From Pseudonocardia cypriaca (GTDB lineage Bacteria; Actinomycetota; Actinomycetes; Mycobacteriales; Pseudonocardiaceae), in NCBI RefSeq assembly GCF_006717045.1, contig NZ_VFPH01000002.1, forward strand, positions 2,790,001 to 2,854,000: a stretch of DNA of 64,000 nt. Direction: 5' to 3'. A program made the position numbers and the translations under genes. The notes under the pieces were generated by a model. That model had not been told where the DNA came from. It worked only from the letters and a program-made list of their open reading frames with translations, and did no database searches. Within the stretch, counting starts at the first letter, position 1, and each line of letters starts with the position of its first letter. Positions 52,035-60,171 of this stretch are shown in pieces.

Positions 52035-53000
52035 GTGCGCCGAGTGCGCTACTTCGAGTACGGCGAGCCGGACGTGCTCACCCTGGAGGAGGTGCCCGCC
52101 CCCGAGCCCGGACCGGGCCAGGTCCGCCTGCGCGCGGAGGTGATCGGCGCGAACTTCGTCGACACGATGTTCCGGCGGGGCGCGGGCGGTATCTTCCGGC
52201 GCCCGCTGCCCGCCACCCCGACCGGGGACGTGGTTGGCACGGTCGTCGCGACCGGCGACGGGGTGGACCCGGGCCTCGTCGGCACGCGGGTCACGAGCCT
52301 CTCCGAGGAGGCTTTCGCCGACGAGTCGCTGGTCGACGCGGCGTGGCTCGCCCCCGTACCCGACGGCGTCGACGACGGCATGGCCAGCATGCTGCCGATG
52401 GGCGGGCCGGTCGCTCTCGGAGCGCTCCGCATCGGGCGCCTCGCCGCGGGCGAGACCGTCCTCGTCAACGCGGCCGCGGGCGGCATCGGGCACCTCGCGG
52501 TGCAGCTGGCGAAGCTGCACGGTGCCGGCACCGTGGTCGCCACGGCGAGCTCCCCGTCGAAGCTCGACTTCGCACGGAGCCTCGGCGCGGACGTGGCCGT
52601 GGACTACACCGACCCGGACTGGCCGGAACGCGTCCGGGCGGCGGTGCCCCACGGGGTGGACGTCGTCCTCGACTCGGTGGCCGGCCCGATGCTGGAACAC
52701 ACCGTCGACCTGCTCGCCCCGCTGGGCCGGCTGGTCGTCTACGGCGCGGCAGGCGGCGAACCGGAGCGCATCCCCACCGCCCTCTACGCCCTGCGCTCCA
52801 TCATCGGGTTCTCCCTGGCGGCCCACCGGGCCGCGCTACCCGAGCAGGCGCGGGCGGACATGACCGACGTGGCCGAGCACGCTGCGGCCGGGCGCCTGCG
52901 CACCGTGGTGCACGCCCGGCTCCCGCTCCCGGAAGCCGCGAAGGCGCACCGCATCCTGGAGGGCCGGGAACAGCTGGGCCGGGTACTGCTCGTGCCCTGA
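52035..53000 (+). CDS. NADPH:quinone oxidoreductase-like MDR family enzyme
   Basis: The 321-residue protein belongs to the zinc-free medium-chain reductase family (QOR/zeta-crystallin type). It has VRYFEYGEPDVLTLEEVPAPEPGPGQV at the start, IGANFVDTMFRRG, and the NADPH-binding VLVNAAAGGIGHLAVQLAKLHGAG (AxxGGxG variant). The usual zinc Cys/His residues are absent. Members reduce quinones or alpha,beta-unsaturated carbonyls. The GTG at 52035 has GGGGAGG 4 bp upstream. Divergent from a TetR gene with shared operators, so it is probably induced by an electrophile. Confidence 0.9.
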   Translation: MRRVRYFEYGEPDVLTLEEVPAPEPGPGQVRLRAEVIGANFVDTMFRRGAGGIFRRPLPATPTGDVVGTVVATGDGVDPGLVGTRVTSLSEEAFADESLVDAAWLAPVPDGVDDGMASMLPMGGPVALGALRIGRLAAGETVLVNAAAGGIGHLAVQLAKLHGAGTVVATASSPSKLDFARSLGADVAVDYTDPDWPERVRAAVPHGVDVVLDSVAGPMLEHTVDLLAPLGRLVVYGAAGGEPERIPTALYALRSIIGFSLAAHRAALPEQARADMTDVAEHAAAGRLRTVVHARLPLPEAAKAHRILEGREQLGRVLLVP

Positions 53001-53004
53001 GGCG

Positions 53005-53556
53005 CTACCGCCCGAGACCGTCCACGACCTCGGCGCCGGGCAGCCGGGCGGCCAGCTCGCCGGGCAGGGCCAGCTTGGACCCGCGGATCCCGCTTCCGAT
53101 CACGACCGCGGGAGCGGCCGCGACGGCGGAGTCGACGAGGAGCGGCCAGCCATCGGGCAGGCCGATCGCCGTGATGCCGCCGTACTCCATGCCGGTGAGC
53201 TCAACGGCGTCGTCCATCGGCGCGAACGAGGCCTTGCGGGCGTTCAGCCGCTTGCGGACCAGCCCGTTGACGTCGGCGCGCGTGGTGGCGAGCACCAGGC
53301 AGGCCGCGTAGCGGGTGTCCTCACCGCGGCGGCCGGCCACGACGACGCAGTTGGCCGAACCGTCGAGCGGCGAGGAGTACGCAGCGCAGAACTGCGCGGT
53401 GTCGGCGAGGCCCGGGTCGATCTCCGCGACGCCGACGAGCGCGGCGTCGGCCGGATCGAGCGCCTTCAAGGCGTGGGCGACCGGCTCACCGAGGAGGTCG
53501 GGCCGGTCGAGCGCGGGGACCGCCTGCAGCGTGCCCAGAACGGACCAGTCGGTCAC
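53005..53556 (-). CDS. YbaK/ProX-type aminoacyl-tRNA deacylase
   Basis: The 183-residue protein fits the YbaK/EbsC/ProX trans-editing family that hydrolyses mischarged tRNAs such as Cys-tRNAPro or Ala-tRNAPro. It shows the pattern FCAAYSSPLDGSANCVVVAGRR, VLATTRADVNGLVRKRLNARKASFAP (the conserved Lys region), and TGMEYGGITAIGLPDGWPLLVD with GSGIRGSKLALPGELAARLPGAEVVDGL at the end. The GTG start at 53556 overlaps the stop of the DUF2516 gene (GTGA), so the two are translated together. Its exact tRNA substrate is unknown. Confidence 0.85.
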   Translation of the reverse strand: MTDWSVLGTLQAVPALDRPDLLGEPVAHALKALDPADAALVGVAEIDPGLADTAQFCAAYSSPLDGSANCVVVAGRRGEDTRYAACLVLATTRADVNGLVRKRLNARKASFAPMDDAVELTGMEYGGITAIGLPDGWPLLVDSAVAAAPAVVIGSGIRGSKLALPGELAARLPGAEVVDGLGR

Positions 53557-53864
53557 CAGCGCTGGCCACCGCCCTGGACGCCGACCACCGCAGGCTTGAC
53601 GTCGACGATGTAGACGAGCACGGCGACCAGCGCCGCCAGCCAGAACAGGGCACCGCTGCCGAGCGGGCCGCCCTGGAAGAAGATGAGCACCAGCGCGCTG
53701 GCCCCGGTGATACCGAGCCATGCGGGCTTGGTGAGCTTGTCGGCCGCCGTGAACGCGTCGGCACGCTGCATCAGCGCGTGGACGAACGCGTATCCACCGA
53801 CGGGGATGGCGAGCAGCCAGATGGCCCACAGCACCCAGTTGTCGAGGTCGTACAGCAGGCTCAC
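53553..53864 (-). CDS. DUF2516 membrane protein
   Basis: The 103-residue protein has three membrane helices: NWVLWAIWLLAIPVGGYAFVHALMQR, PAWLGITGASALVLIFFQGG and ALFWLAALVAVLVYIVDVKPAV. The ADAFTAADKLTKPAWLGI loop is the DUF2516 signature. The start is GTG 53864 (MSLLYDLDNW). In M. tuberculosis a gene of this kind (Rv0476) follows hbhA, as here. The function is unknown. It is translationally coupled to a YbaK-type deacylase gene. Confidence 0.85.
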   Translation of the reverse strand: MSLLYDLDNWVLWAIWLLAIPVGGYAFVHALMQRADAFTAADKLTKPAWLGITGASALVLIFFQGGPLGSGALFWLAALVAVLVYIVDVKPAVVGVQGGGQRW

Positions 53865-53960
53865 ACGCCCAGAGTACGTGTGATCACGGTCGAGGCACAT
53901 CCCCGGGCCGGTTCAACGGTTGCCGGGAAACGGCCACCGACAGGCGCGGATGACATGGCG

Positions 53961-53993
53961 GCGCCCCCGAGGCACGGGAGTCCTCGGGGGCGC
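53961..53993 (-). terminator. Terminator hairpin after hbhA
   Basis: GCGCCCCCGAGG (53961-53972) pairs perfectly with CCTCGGGGGCGC (53982-53993) around a 9-nt loop, 19 bp beyond the HbhA-like stop. There is no T-run. Confidence 0.7.
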
Positions 53994-54011
53994 TCGGCGA
54001 CCGACTGCGTG

Positions 54012-54731
54012 TCAGTTGCCGGACTTGGAACCGTTCGGCGAGTTGTTCCGGCGCGCGGCGGGCTTGCTCGCGCCCGCGGCGGACTCGGTCTTCGGCGCCG
54101 TGCGGTTGGCGGCCCGGCGGGTGGTGCTGCGCGTCTCGCGCGCGGCCTCGGTGCCCGCCTCCGAGATGGTCCCGGCGGCCTCGGTGCCGGCCTGCGCCAC
54201 GGTCTTCGAGGCGTCCTCGCTGACCTCGGTGACCGTCTCGGCGGTGCGGCCGGTGAAGCGCTGCGTGGCCTTGGCGATCCGCTCGCCGGTGGACCGGGTC
54301 TGCGTGCTGACGGCGGCGAGGGCCTTCTCGGTGGCGTCACGCGCGTCGTCGACGATGTCGTCGACCCGGGAGTCGAGCTTCCCGGTGTAGGTCCCGAGGC
54401 GCGCGATGGCCTCCTGCACCTGCGGCTGCTTGCGGATGCGGACCCAGGTCTGCTCGCCCTGCTTGGCGAAACCGGCGTACGCCTTGCCGGCCTGCTCGCG
54501 CAGGTCGGCCGCAGCCTTGCGCAGCTCATCGCTGTTCAGGTGCTGCGGCAGCTCGGCGACCCGGTGCTGCACACCCTCGACGGCCTTGGACACGGCGTTG
54601 ACCGCGATGTCGCCCGCACCGAGCACGGCGAGCAGCGGCGTACGCGCGGCCTCTGCACGCTCCGCGGCGGACTTGGCGGCGTTGTGGCGAGCCTTGCGGA
54701 CGTCGGCGGTGGTCGGAAGTTCCACGGCCAT
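54012..54731 (-). CDS. Heparin-binding hemagglutinin (HbhA)-like protein
   Basis: The 239-residue protein is mostly alpha-helical and Ala-rich with a likely coiled coil (ELRKAAADLREQAGKAYAGFAKQGEQTWVRIRKQPQVQEAIARL, and about 130-165). A basic Arg/Thr/Ala/Ser tail follows. The N-terminus VELPTTADVRKARHNAAKSAAERAEAARTPLLAVLGAGDIAV matches the HbhA family. The classical Lys/Pro/Ala repeats that bind heparin in M. tuberculosis are missing; Arg and Ser-rich sequence stands in their place. Start at ATG 54731 (AGGAG 8 bp in front) or 54737. It follows an XRE gene in the same operon. A cell-surface or lipid-body role is possible. Confidence 0.82.
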   Translation of the reverse strand: MAVELPTTADVRKARHNAAKSAAERAEAARTPLLAVLGAGDIAVNAVSKAVEGVQHRVAELPQHLNSDELRKAAADLREQAGKAYAGFAKQGEQTWVRIRKQPQVQEAIARLGTYTGKLDSRVDDIVDDARDATEKALAAVSTQTRSTGERIAKATQRFTGRTAETVTEVSEDASKTVAQAGTEAAGTISEAGTEAARETRSTTRRAANRTAPKTESAAGASKPAARRNNSPNGSKSGN

Positions 54732-54736
54732 GGTCA

Positions 54737-55198
54737 TCACTCCTCTGGTGGCGACGAGTCGTGCTCCCGCCTGAATGACTGGTAGATGTCGAGGAGCACC
54801 TGCTTCTGGCGCTCCGTCAGGCCCGGATCGGCGAGCACGGCGTCGGTGACGGCGCTCGCAGGCTTCTCGTCGAGGATCCCGGCCTTCACGTACAGGGCCT
54901 CCGCGGAGATCCGCAGACCTTTGGCGATCTGCTGGAGGATCTCGGCGGACGGCTTGCGCAGCCCCCGCTCGACCTGGCTGAGGTAGGGGTTGCTGACGCC
55001 GGTGGCGCGTGCGAGCTGCCGCAGCGACACCTGCGCGCCCTCCCGCTGGCTGCGGATGTAGGCGCCGATGTCGTCGACGGCCTGGCCGACGGCTTGCCCG
55101 GCCTGCTCGACCACGTGGCCCACCTGCTCGACCGCGTGGCCGACGCGTTCCCCGGGACCCGACTCGCCGGACCCGGAGGGCCGCTCCGTTGCCGCCAC
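54737..55198 (-). CDS. XRE family regulator (Rv0474-like)
   Basis: The 153-residue protein has a Cro/C1-type helix-turn-helix (GAYIRSQREGAQVSLRQLARATGVSNPYLSQVERGLRKPSAEILQQIAKGLRI) preceded by a Gly/Val/Gln-rich helix of regular V-E-Q-x-G-x heptads and followed by a short helical tail. It is the same kind and position as Rv0474, just before hbhA. The start is GTG 55198 with AGGTGAG in front. It likely controls its own operon: a perfect palindrome overlaps the -35 box of its promoter (see 55227-55268). Confidence 0.87.
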   Translation of the reverse strand: MAATERPSGSGESGPGERVGHAVEQVGHVVEQAGQAVGQAVDDIGAYIRSQREGAQVSLRQLARATGVSNPYLSQVERGLRKPSAEILQQIAKGLRISAEALYVKAGILDEKPASAVTDAVLADPGLTERQKQVLLDIYQSFRREHDSSPPEE

Positions 55199-55226
55199 TC
55201 GCGCTCACCTCCGTGCGTCTCCACCG

Positions 55227-55268
55227 AAGGTACGCGCGAGTGCTAGCTGTTGCAAGCACACTGCTTGC
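55227..55268 (-). promoter_or_regulatory. XRE-hbhA promoter with palindromic operator
   Basis: On the minus strand TTGCAA (55250-55255) and TACCTT (55227-55232) are 17 bp apart, a good -35/-10 pair. The palindrome GCAAGCA-CAC-TGCTTGC (55252-55268) covers the -35 box, so a bound protein would exclude RNA polymerase. The XRE protein encoded first in the operon is the obvious candidate. Confidence 0.65.
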
Positions 55269-55336
55269 GCAGGTCGATGACCCGCGCCACACCCGATTGA
55301 GACTCTATTACCCGTCTCCGGAGGCAGAGTCCACCT

Positions 55337-55738
55337 TCAGACCCGAGCGGGCACCGGGGCCGTGAGGACGCGCGCGGCCAGGGCGGCGCCGCCGAGCAGG
55401 AGTGCGCTCCACACCGGCCAGAAGTAGCCACCGCCCGTGAACGCCCAGACGGCGATCTCGGCCGGGAGGAGCACCCCGGCGACGGAGGCGACCACGGCGA
55501 GCGGTCGGGGCCGGCCGGCCGACCGGTGCCTGGCCAGTTGGAAGGCCGCGTCGGCTGCGACCACCGCGGCGAGCCCGAGCCAGGCCCAGATCGGCCAGAA
55601 CGTGCCGCCTCCGGTGAGCGCCCAGATCAGGGCGAGGCCGGTTCCCGCGGTCGCGGCCACGCCTGCGGTGCGCCGCAGCCGGCTGCGGAAGCCGTGGGGC
55701 AGGGAGGTGGGGATGGGGGTGGAGCGGATGTCCGTCAT
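55337..55738 (-). CDS. Membrane protein with duplicated GGGxFWPxW motif
   Basis: The 133-residue protein has two similar halves of two membrane helices each. The first half contains TGGGTFWPIWAWLGLAAVVAADAAFQLARHR and the second TGGGYFWPVWSALLLGGAALAARVL. This looks like two copies of the 2TM domain found in small membrane proteins and at the N-terminus of some histidine kinases. No function is known. ATG 55738 (MTDIRSTPIPTSLPHG) is the start. The 293 bp beyond it toward the DUF445 gene hold nothing recognisable. Confidence 0.65.
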   Translation of the reverse strand: MTDIRSTPIPTSLPHGFRSRLRRTAGVAATAGTGLALIWALTGGGTFWPIWAWLGLAAVVAADAAFQLARHRSAGRPRPLAVVASVAGVLLPAEIAVWAFTGGGYFWPVWSALLLGGAALAARVLTAPVPARV

Positions 55739-56031
55739 GAGGACAAGCCTCTCCGCCCGGAGACCCGGCGGCACCACGGCGGACCCCCGTCCGCGCGGCC
55801 GAGCACCCCTCCCGGAACCGGGGGAACGCCCCACCGCGTACCTGCCCGCAGGATCCTCACCGCAAAGCACGTGGAGTGACGATCGGCCACCGATGTCCCA
55901 ATTTCGCCTGGTCCACCTACGCCCGGTGGGCCAGCGCGAACCTGGAGCTGTGGTCGTGCATCAGGGAGTCGCTGGACGACCCGAACGTCACGCAGCTGCT
56001 CGCGAGCGTTCCGCGAGCACGCCCGGGCCGC

Positions 56032-57366
56032 TCAGCCGCCGAACGCCAGCTGTCCCACCGTGTAGATGACCAGGCCGGCCAGCGAGCCGACCACCGTGCC
56101 GTTGATGCGGATGAACTGCAGGTCGCGGCCCACCTGCAGCTCCACCTTGCGGGAGGTCTCCTCCGCGTCCCACCGCTCGACGGTGTCGGTGATCAGCGTG
56201 GTGATCTCGCCGCGGTAGTGCCGCACCACGTAGCCGGCCGCGTCGGCGAGCCAGCCGTCGACCTTCGCCCGCAGCTCGGCGTCGGTGCTCAGGCGCGTGC
56301 CCAGCGCCACGAGCCCGTCCCGCACCCGGGTGCGCAGCGCGCTCGACGGATCGGCGGCCGCGTCGAGGATGAGGCCCTTGACGGTGCCCCACGCCTGGCC
56401 GATGAACCGCTGTATCTCCGGGTGGCCGAGGAACTGGTGCTTGATCCGCTCGGCCCGCTCGATGGTCTCGGGGTCGGCCTGCAGGTCGGCGGCGAACTCG
56501 ACCAGGAACTTGTCGACGGCCTTGCGCATCGGGTGCTCGGGGTCGGTCTTCACCGCCCACGCGAAGTTCTGCACCTCGAGGAACACGCGGTCGGCGATCA
56601 GGTCGTCGACGAACCGCGGCGACCACGTCGGCGCCCGGTCGTGCACGATCCGCAGCACGGTGTCGTGGTTGGCGGTGACCCAGTCGTACGCGCGGTCGCA
56701 CACCAGGTCGACGAGCCGGTGGTGCGCCCCGTCCTCCAGCACGCCCTGCAGGACCTTGCCCAGCGGCGGCCCGACGGGACGCTCCATCAGCTTGCGGACC
56801 AGGACCTGCTCGATGATCTCCTGCACGGCGTCGTCGCGCAGCACGGTGACGACGCCCCTGGCCACGGTGGCGAGCTCGGCGGTGACGCGGTCGGCGTTGG
56901 CCTCCTGGCCGATCCAGGCGCCGACCCGGGAGGACACCTCGACGCGTGCCAGCTTGTCGCGCACGGCATCCTCGCTCAGGAAGTTCTCCCCGACGAAGTC
57001 GCCGAGGTTCTCGCCGAGCGCGTCCTTCTTCGTCGGGATGATCGCCGTGTGCGGGATCGGCAGGCCGAGCGGGCGCCGGAACAGCGCGGTGACCGCGAAC
57101 CAGTCGGCGAGCGCACCGACCATCCCGGCCTCGGCCATCGCGCGGACGTAGCCCACCCACCCGGGGCCACCGCTCACCTCCCACCAGCGCGCCAGCAGGA
57201 AGATCAACGTCGCGAGCAGGAGCAGGCCGGTGGCCAGCGACTTCATCTTCCGCAGGTCCCGGGCCCGTGCAGCGGCGTCCATCCGACCGAAGCCGAGCCC
57301 GACCTCGACGGCCGGAAACCGGGTCGCCGTGTCCGTGCGGGAGGACTGCGAGGTTGCCACGAACAC
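56032..57366 (-). CDS. DUF445 membrane protein
   Basis: The 444-residue protein matches DUF445. An N-terminal helix (SLATGLLLLATLIFLLARWW) is followed by the family hallmark WVGYVRAMAEAGMVGALADWFAVTALFRRPLGLPIPHTAIIPTKKDALGENLGDFVGENFL. A long helical domain of about 300 residues and a C-terminal membrane helix (GTVVGSLAGLVIYTVGQLAF) complete it. Family members are thought to be membrane-associated; function is unknown. The start is taken at GTG 57366, with GTG 57360 possible. It reads away from the cold-shock region. Confidence 0.87.
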   Translation of the reverse strand: MFVATSQSSRTDTATRFPAVEVGLGFGRMDAAARARDLRKMKSLATGLLLLATLIFLLARWWEVSGGPGWVGYVRAMAEAGMVGALADWFAVTALFRRPLGLPIPHTAIIPTKKDALGENLGDFVGENFLSEDAVRDKLARVEVSSRVGAWIGQEANADRVTAELATVARGVVTVLRDDAVQEIIEQVLVRKLMERPVGPPLGKVLQGVLEDGAHHRLVDLVCDRAYDWVTANHDTVLRIVHDRAPTWSPRFVDDLIADRVFLEVQNFAWAVKTDPEHPMRKAVDKFLVEFAADLQADPETIERAERIKHQFLGHPEIQRFIGQAWGTVKGLILDAAADPSSALRTRVRDGLVALGTRLSTDAELRAKVDGWLADAAGYVVRHYRGEITTLITDTVERWDAEETSRKVELQVGRDLQFIRINGTVVGSLAGLVIYTVGQLAFGG

Positions 57367-57552
57367 ATAGTGCCTGTGGATGGCTCTGGCCGGGGCCGGT
57401 GGTGTTCCACCGGCCCCGGCCACGTTCGTGGTGCGGCCGCGCAACGTGGGAGGAGTGCCCCCTCGGGCGCCGCACCACCGGCGTTCCCGGCACCTCCGGC
57501 GCGGCGCGACGAGCCGCGTCAACGGGGGCGAACCGGTCGCCGGCTGGCGGTC

Positions 57553-58080
57553 CTACATCAGCGAGGACCGCATCCCGACCGCCAGCGCACCAGCGGGCCG
57601 CTGGGCGCCCGGGTGCGGATTCCGGTCGGCACGCCACCGCAGCGCGTCGGCTGCAGCGTGCAGGATCGTGTCGGCGTCCGGGACCCGGTAGCCGGTGAGC
57701 GCGGGCGCGACCCGCCAATGCACCCAGCCGTCGGCGACCTCGGACGGCGGGGCGAGCACCGCGGCGCCCGCGGTGTGCAGGACGACACCCTCGACGTCCC
57801 GCAGCTCGGCGGGGAGCACCGCACCGGGGGTGACGGGGAACCACCACGCGCCCGTGGGCGTGGCGGCGATCGGCACCACGGAACCGGTGTCGCGCAGGTG
57901 TGAGCAGACCTGACGACCGACCGTGGCAGGCACTTCGAAGACGTCCAGCGCGGTGCCCGTGACGAGCAGCAGGGCCGTGGGCGATGCCGCCACCACCGGC
58001 CAGCCGTGGTCATCGAACTCGTGCGCTGCCGCGCGGAGCTCCGCGCCGTACACCACGCGGTAGCTGTCCCAGCCCGACAT
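57553..58080 (-). CDS. Conserved hypothetical (PrimPol-N-like?) protein
   Basis: The 175-residue protein is soluble and ends ... WVHWRVAPALTGYRVPDADTILHAAADALRWRADRN. It resembles the truncated bifunctional primase/polymerase-like (PrimPol N-terminal) proteins of actinomycetes, with the pattern GTALDVFEVPATVG, PIAATPTGAWWFPV and GVVLHTAGAAVLAPPSEVADGWVHWRV. The catalytic acidic residues of true primases are not visible, so this is probably a non-enzymatic relative. This family identification is from memory and weak. The ATG at 58080 has GGAGGTCATCAAG in front and is well supported. Confidence 0.55.
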   Translation of the reverse strand: MSGWDSYRVVYGAELRAAAHEFDDHGWPVVAASPTALLLVTGTALDVFEVPATVGRQVCSHLRDTGSVVPIAATPTGAWWFPVTPGAVLPAELRDVEGVVLHTAGAAVLAPPSEVADGWVHWRVAPALTGYRVPDADTILHAAADALRWRADRNPHPGAQRPAGALAVGMRSSLM

Positions 58081-58368
58081 CTTGATGACCTCCGTGCCAC
58101 TCGACTCGCGTACTTCGTGCCGCATTCCTGTGAGGCACAACACCGAGCATGGCGCCGCGGGTACGCGTATGGGAGCCGAGAGCGACGATCGACCCGAGCG
58201 CCGAGACGAGCGGGAATCAGCGCTGAGGATGCACTCACTCACGGCCGGTGAACGGCAGGCGACCGGTTGGCAGCCGGGGCTCGACGGCCGGCGCCAAGAC
58301 CGTCGAACGGACGAGAACCGGTCGTCGCCGCCCGAACCCGCCCAACGGCAGGGGCGGAACCCGGCCGG
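58081..58368. other. Gene-free stretch
   Basis: About 290 bp separate the start of the PrimPol-like gene from the csp terminator. I see no convincing frame, RNA structure or repeat; the promoter of the PrimPol-like gene must lie at its left end. Confidence 0.5.
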
Positions 58369-58410
58369 AAAAACGGCGGTGCCGGCGCCCCGCAGGGGAC
58401 GCCGGCACCG
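58369..58410 (-). terminator. Intrinsic terminator of the cold-shock gene
   Basis: CGGTGCCGGCGCCCC (58377-58391) pairs with GGGGACGCCGGCACCG (58395-58410) with one bulged A and a GCA loop. In the minus direction CCG and then TTTTT (58373-58369) follow. It lies 22 bp beyond the csp stop. Confidence 0.92.
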
Positions 58411-58431
58411 TGTCGTGCAGGTCGAGAAGGC

Positions 58432-58635
58432 TCAGATGGGGCGGACCGTGTCGGCCTGCGGACCCTTCGCACCCTGGCTCGACTGGAACTCGACCCTCTG
58501 GTTCTCCTCGAGGGTGCGGAACCCGTCGGACTGGATGGCCGAGTAGTGGACGAAGACGTCCGGACCGTTGTCGTCGGTGGCGATGAAGCCGAAGCCCTTT
58601 TCGGCGTTGAACCACTTGACGGTGCCCTGCGGCAT
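58432..58635 (-). CDS. Cold-shock protein (CspA family)
   Basis: This 67-residue protein is a full-length CspA-type RNA/DNA chaperone. It has the RNP1 motif KGFGFI (13-18) and RNP2 motif VFVHYS (about 28-33), and starts MPQGTVKWFNAEKGFGFI. It would melt RNA structure at low temperature or act as a constitutive homologue. The ATG at 58635 follows GAGAACAGGT. It diverges from a fatty-acid desaturase gene with 291 bp between the starts, which leaves room for a long 5' leader of the kind cold-shock genes use. A strong terminator ends it. Confidence 0.95.
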   Translation of the reverse strand: MPQGTVKWFNAEKGFGFIATDDNGPDVFVHYSAIQSDGFRTLEENQRVEFQSSQGAKGPQADTVRPI

Positions 58636-58926
58636 ACCTGTTCTCCATACATGTAGCGGACCCTGCCGACTGTGTGCCGGCCGGGGGAAGCACGGGACCG
58701 CCGCTGGACGAAGAGGATGCCCTCGAACGCCTGCGAAGCCCACCGTCACTCTCCACGGACGCTTCACAACGATCGAGGAAGACACGACTGCAACCGCCGC
58801 AAACCTATCACGACGGCCTGCTCCGAACGCGGGAATCGAGGTCGCGGCGGCGCTCCGGAAGGTCCACTGCCACCCGTTGTTGCCGTACCGTGACCTACCT
58901 CGCGTCCGAGAACACGAAGGAGCCCC

Positions 58927-59856
58927 ATGACCGCTGCCGCGCAGCACCGGCCCGCCGTCGCCCCTCTCGTCGAGGGACGCAAGACCACCGCGGAGCAGGC
59001 CCTCGTGGTCGCGTTCATGGTCGTGCCACTGCTCGCGCTGGCCGCGGCGGTCCCGCTGGCCTGGGGATGGGGGCTGACGTGGCTGGACGTCGTGCTCGCC
59101 GTGTTCTTCTACTACCTCACCGGGCTCGGCGTCACGGTCGGGTTCCACCGGCACTTCACGCACAGTTCGTTCAAGGCGAAGCGGCCGCTGCGCATCGCGC
59201 TCGCGGTGATCGGCAGCACCGCCTTCCAGGGCGGTGTGATCGGCTGGGTCGCCGACCACCGCCGCCACCACGCCTTCTCCGACAAGGAGGGCGACCCGCA
59301 CTCGCCGTGGCTGTTCGGCACCGGGCCGGCCGCGATGATCCGCGGGTTCTGGCACTCGCACATGGGCTGGATCCTGGGCCGCGACCGCACCAACGCCCGC
59401 CGCTTCGCCCCCGACCTGCTCGCCGACCGCGACATCGTGGCCGTCGACCGGCTCTTCCTCCCGCTGACGCTCGCCAGCCTCCTGGTCCCGGCACTGATCG
59501 GCGGTCTCGTCTCGCTCTCCTGGTGGGGCGCGCTCACCGCCCTGTTCTGGGCCGGCCTGGTGCGGGTGGCCGTGCTGCACCACGTGACCTGGTCGATCAA
59601 CTCGATCTGCCACATGTTCGGTGACCGGCCGTTCGCCGCCCGCGACCGCTCCGCCAACGTCTGGTGGCTGGCCGTGCTCTCGTTCGGCGAGTCGTGGCAC
59701 AACCTCCACCACGCCGACCCGACGTGCGCCCGGCACGGCGTGCGACGCGGGCAGGTGGACATCTCGGCGCGGATCATCTGGATCTTCGAGCGGCTCGGCT
59801 GGGCGCACTCCGTGCGGTGGCCGACGACCCGGCGACTGGAGCGACTGACCCGCTGA
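58927..59856 (+). CDS. Acyl-CoA/fatty acid desaturase (delta-9 type)
   Basis: This integral-membrane di-iron enzyme would introduce a double bond into acyl chains. The 309-residue protein has four membrane helices and the three His boxes: HRHFTH near residue 75, HRRHH near 112, and HNLHH near 258, all intact. It is shorter than the DesA3 class of mycobacteria and lacks the cytochrome b5 domain. The ATG at 58927 has AAGGAG 4 bp upstream. It is divergent from the cold-shock gene, and both would serve adaptation to cold; co-regulation is inferred. Confidence 0.9.
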   Translation: MTAAAQHRPAVAPLVEGRKTTAEQALVVAFMVVPLLALAAAVPLAWGWGLTWLDVVLAVFFYYLTGLGVTVGFHRHFTHSSFKAKRPLRIALAVIGSTAFQGGVIGWVADHRRHHAFSDKEGDPHSPWLFGTGPAAMIRGFWHSHMGWILGRDRTNARRFAPDLLADRDIVAVDRLFLPLTLASLLVPALIGGLVSLSWWGALTALFWAGLVRVAVLHHVTWSINSICHMFGDRPFAARDRSANVWWLAVLSFGESWHNLHHADPTCARHGVRRGQVDISARIIWIFERLGWAHSVRWPTTRRLERLTR

Positions 59857-60171
59857 CGCTGCGTCACCGAGCCGGCCCGTTTTCTGCACACCGTGTGACA
59901 CCTGACCGGCCGGTGCGCTCCGGTCGCGTATCCCAGGCCAACGAGTGACCAAACCGCTCGGCATGTTGATCTTGGAATGCGCGCTGCGTTCGACGCCCGG
60001 GCCGAGCGGGCGGTCGTCGGCCCGCGGGAGCACCCGATCCGGGATGGCCGATCACCGAGTGTCCGGTTCCCGGCGCCGGCGGCAACCACGTCCGAGATCT
60101 TCCTCTGGTGTCACACGAGCCCCAGACGCATCATTCCGGGCGTTCTGTCCGACCGATTTGGGGAGGCTCCG
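59857..60171. other. Intergenic region before the secreted protein gene
   Basis: This 315-bp gap has no convincing coding frame. It holds CACAC-C-GTGTG (59887-59897), a small palindrome just after the desaturase gene, and the ribosome-binding site GGGAGG (60161-60166). No known riboswitch could be recognised. Confidence 0.45.

Noticed and set aside
57267..57698. 143-codon plus-strand frame between the DUF445 and PrimPol-like genes
   Set aside because: It is Arg/Pro/Ser-rich, overlaps the 5' part of DUF445 in antisense, and has no family resemblance.
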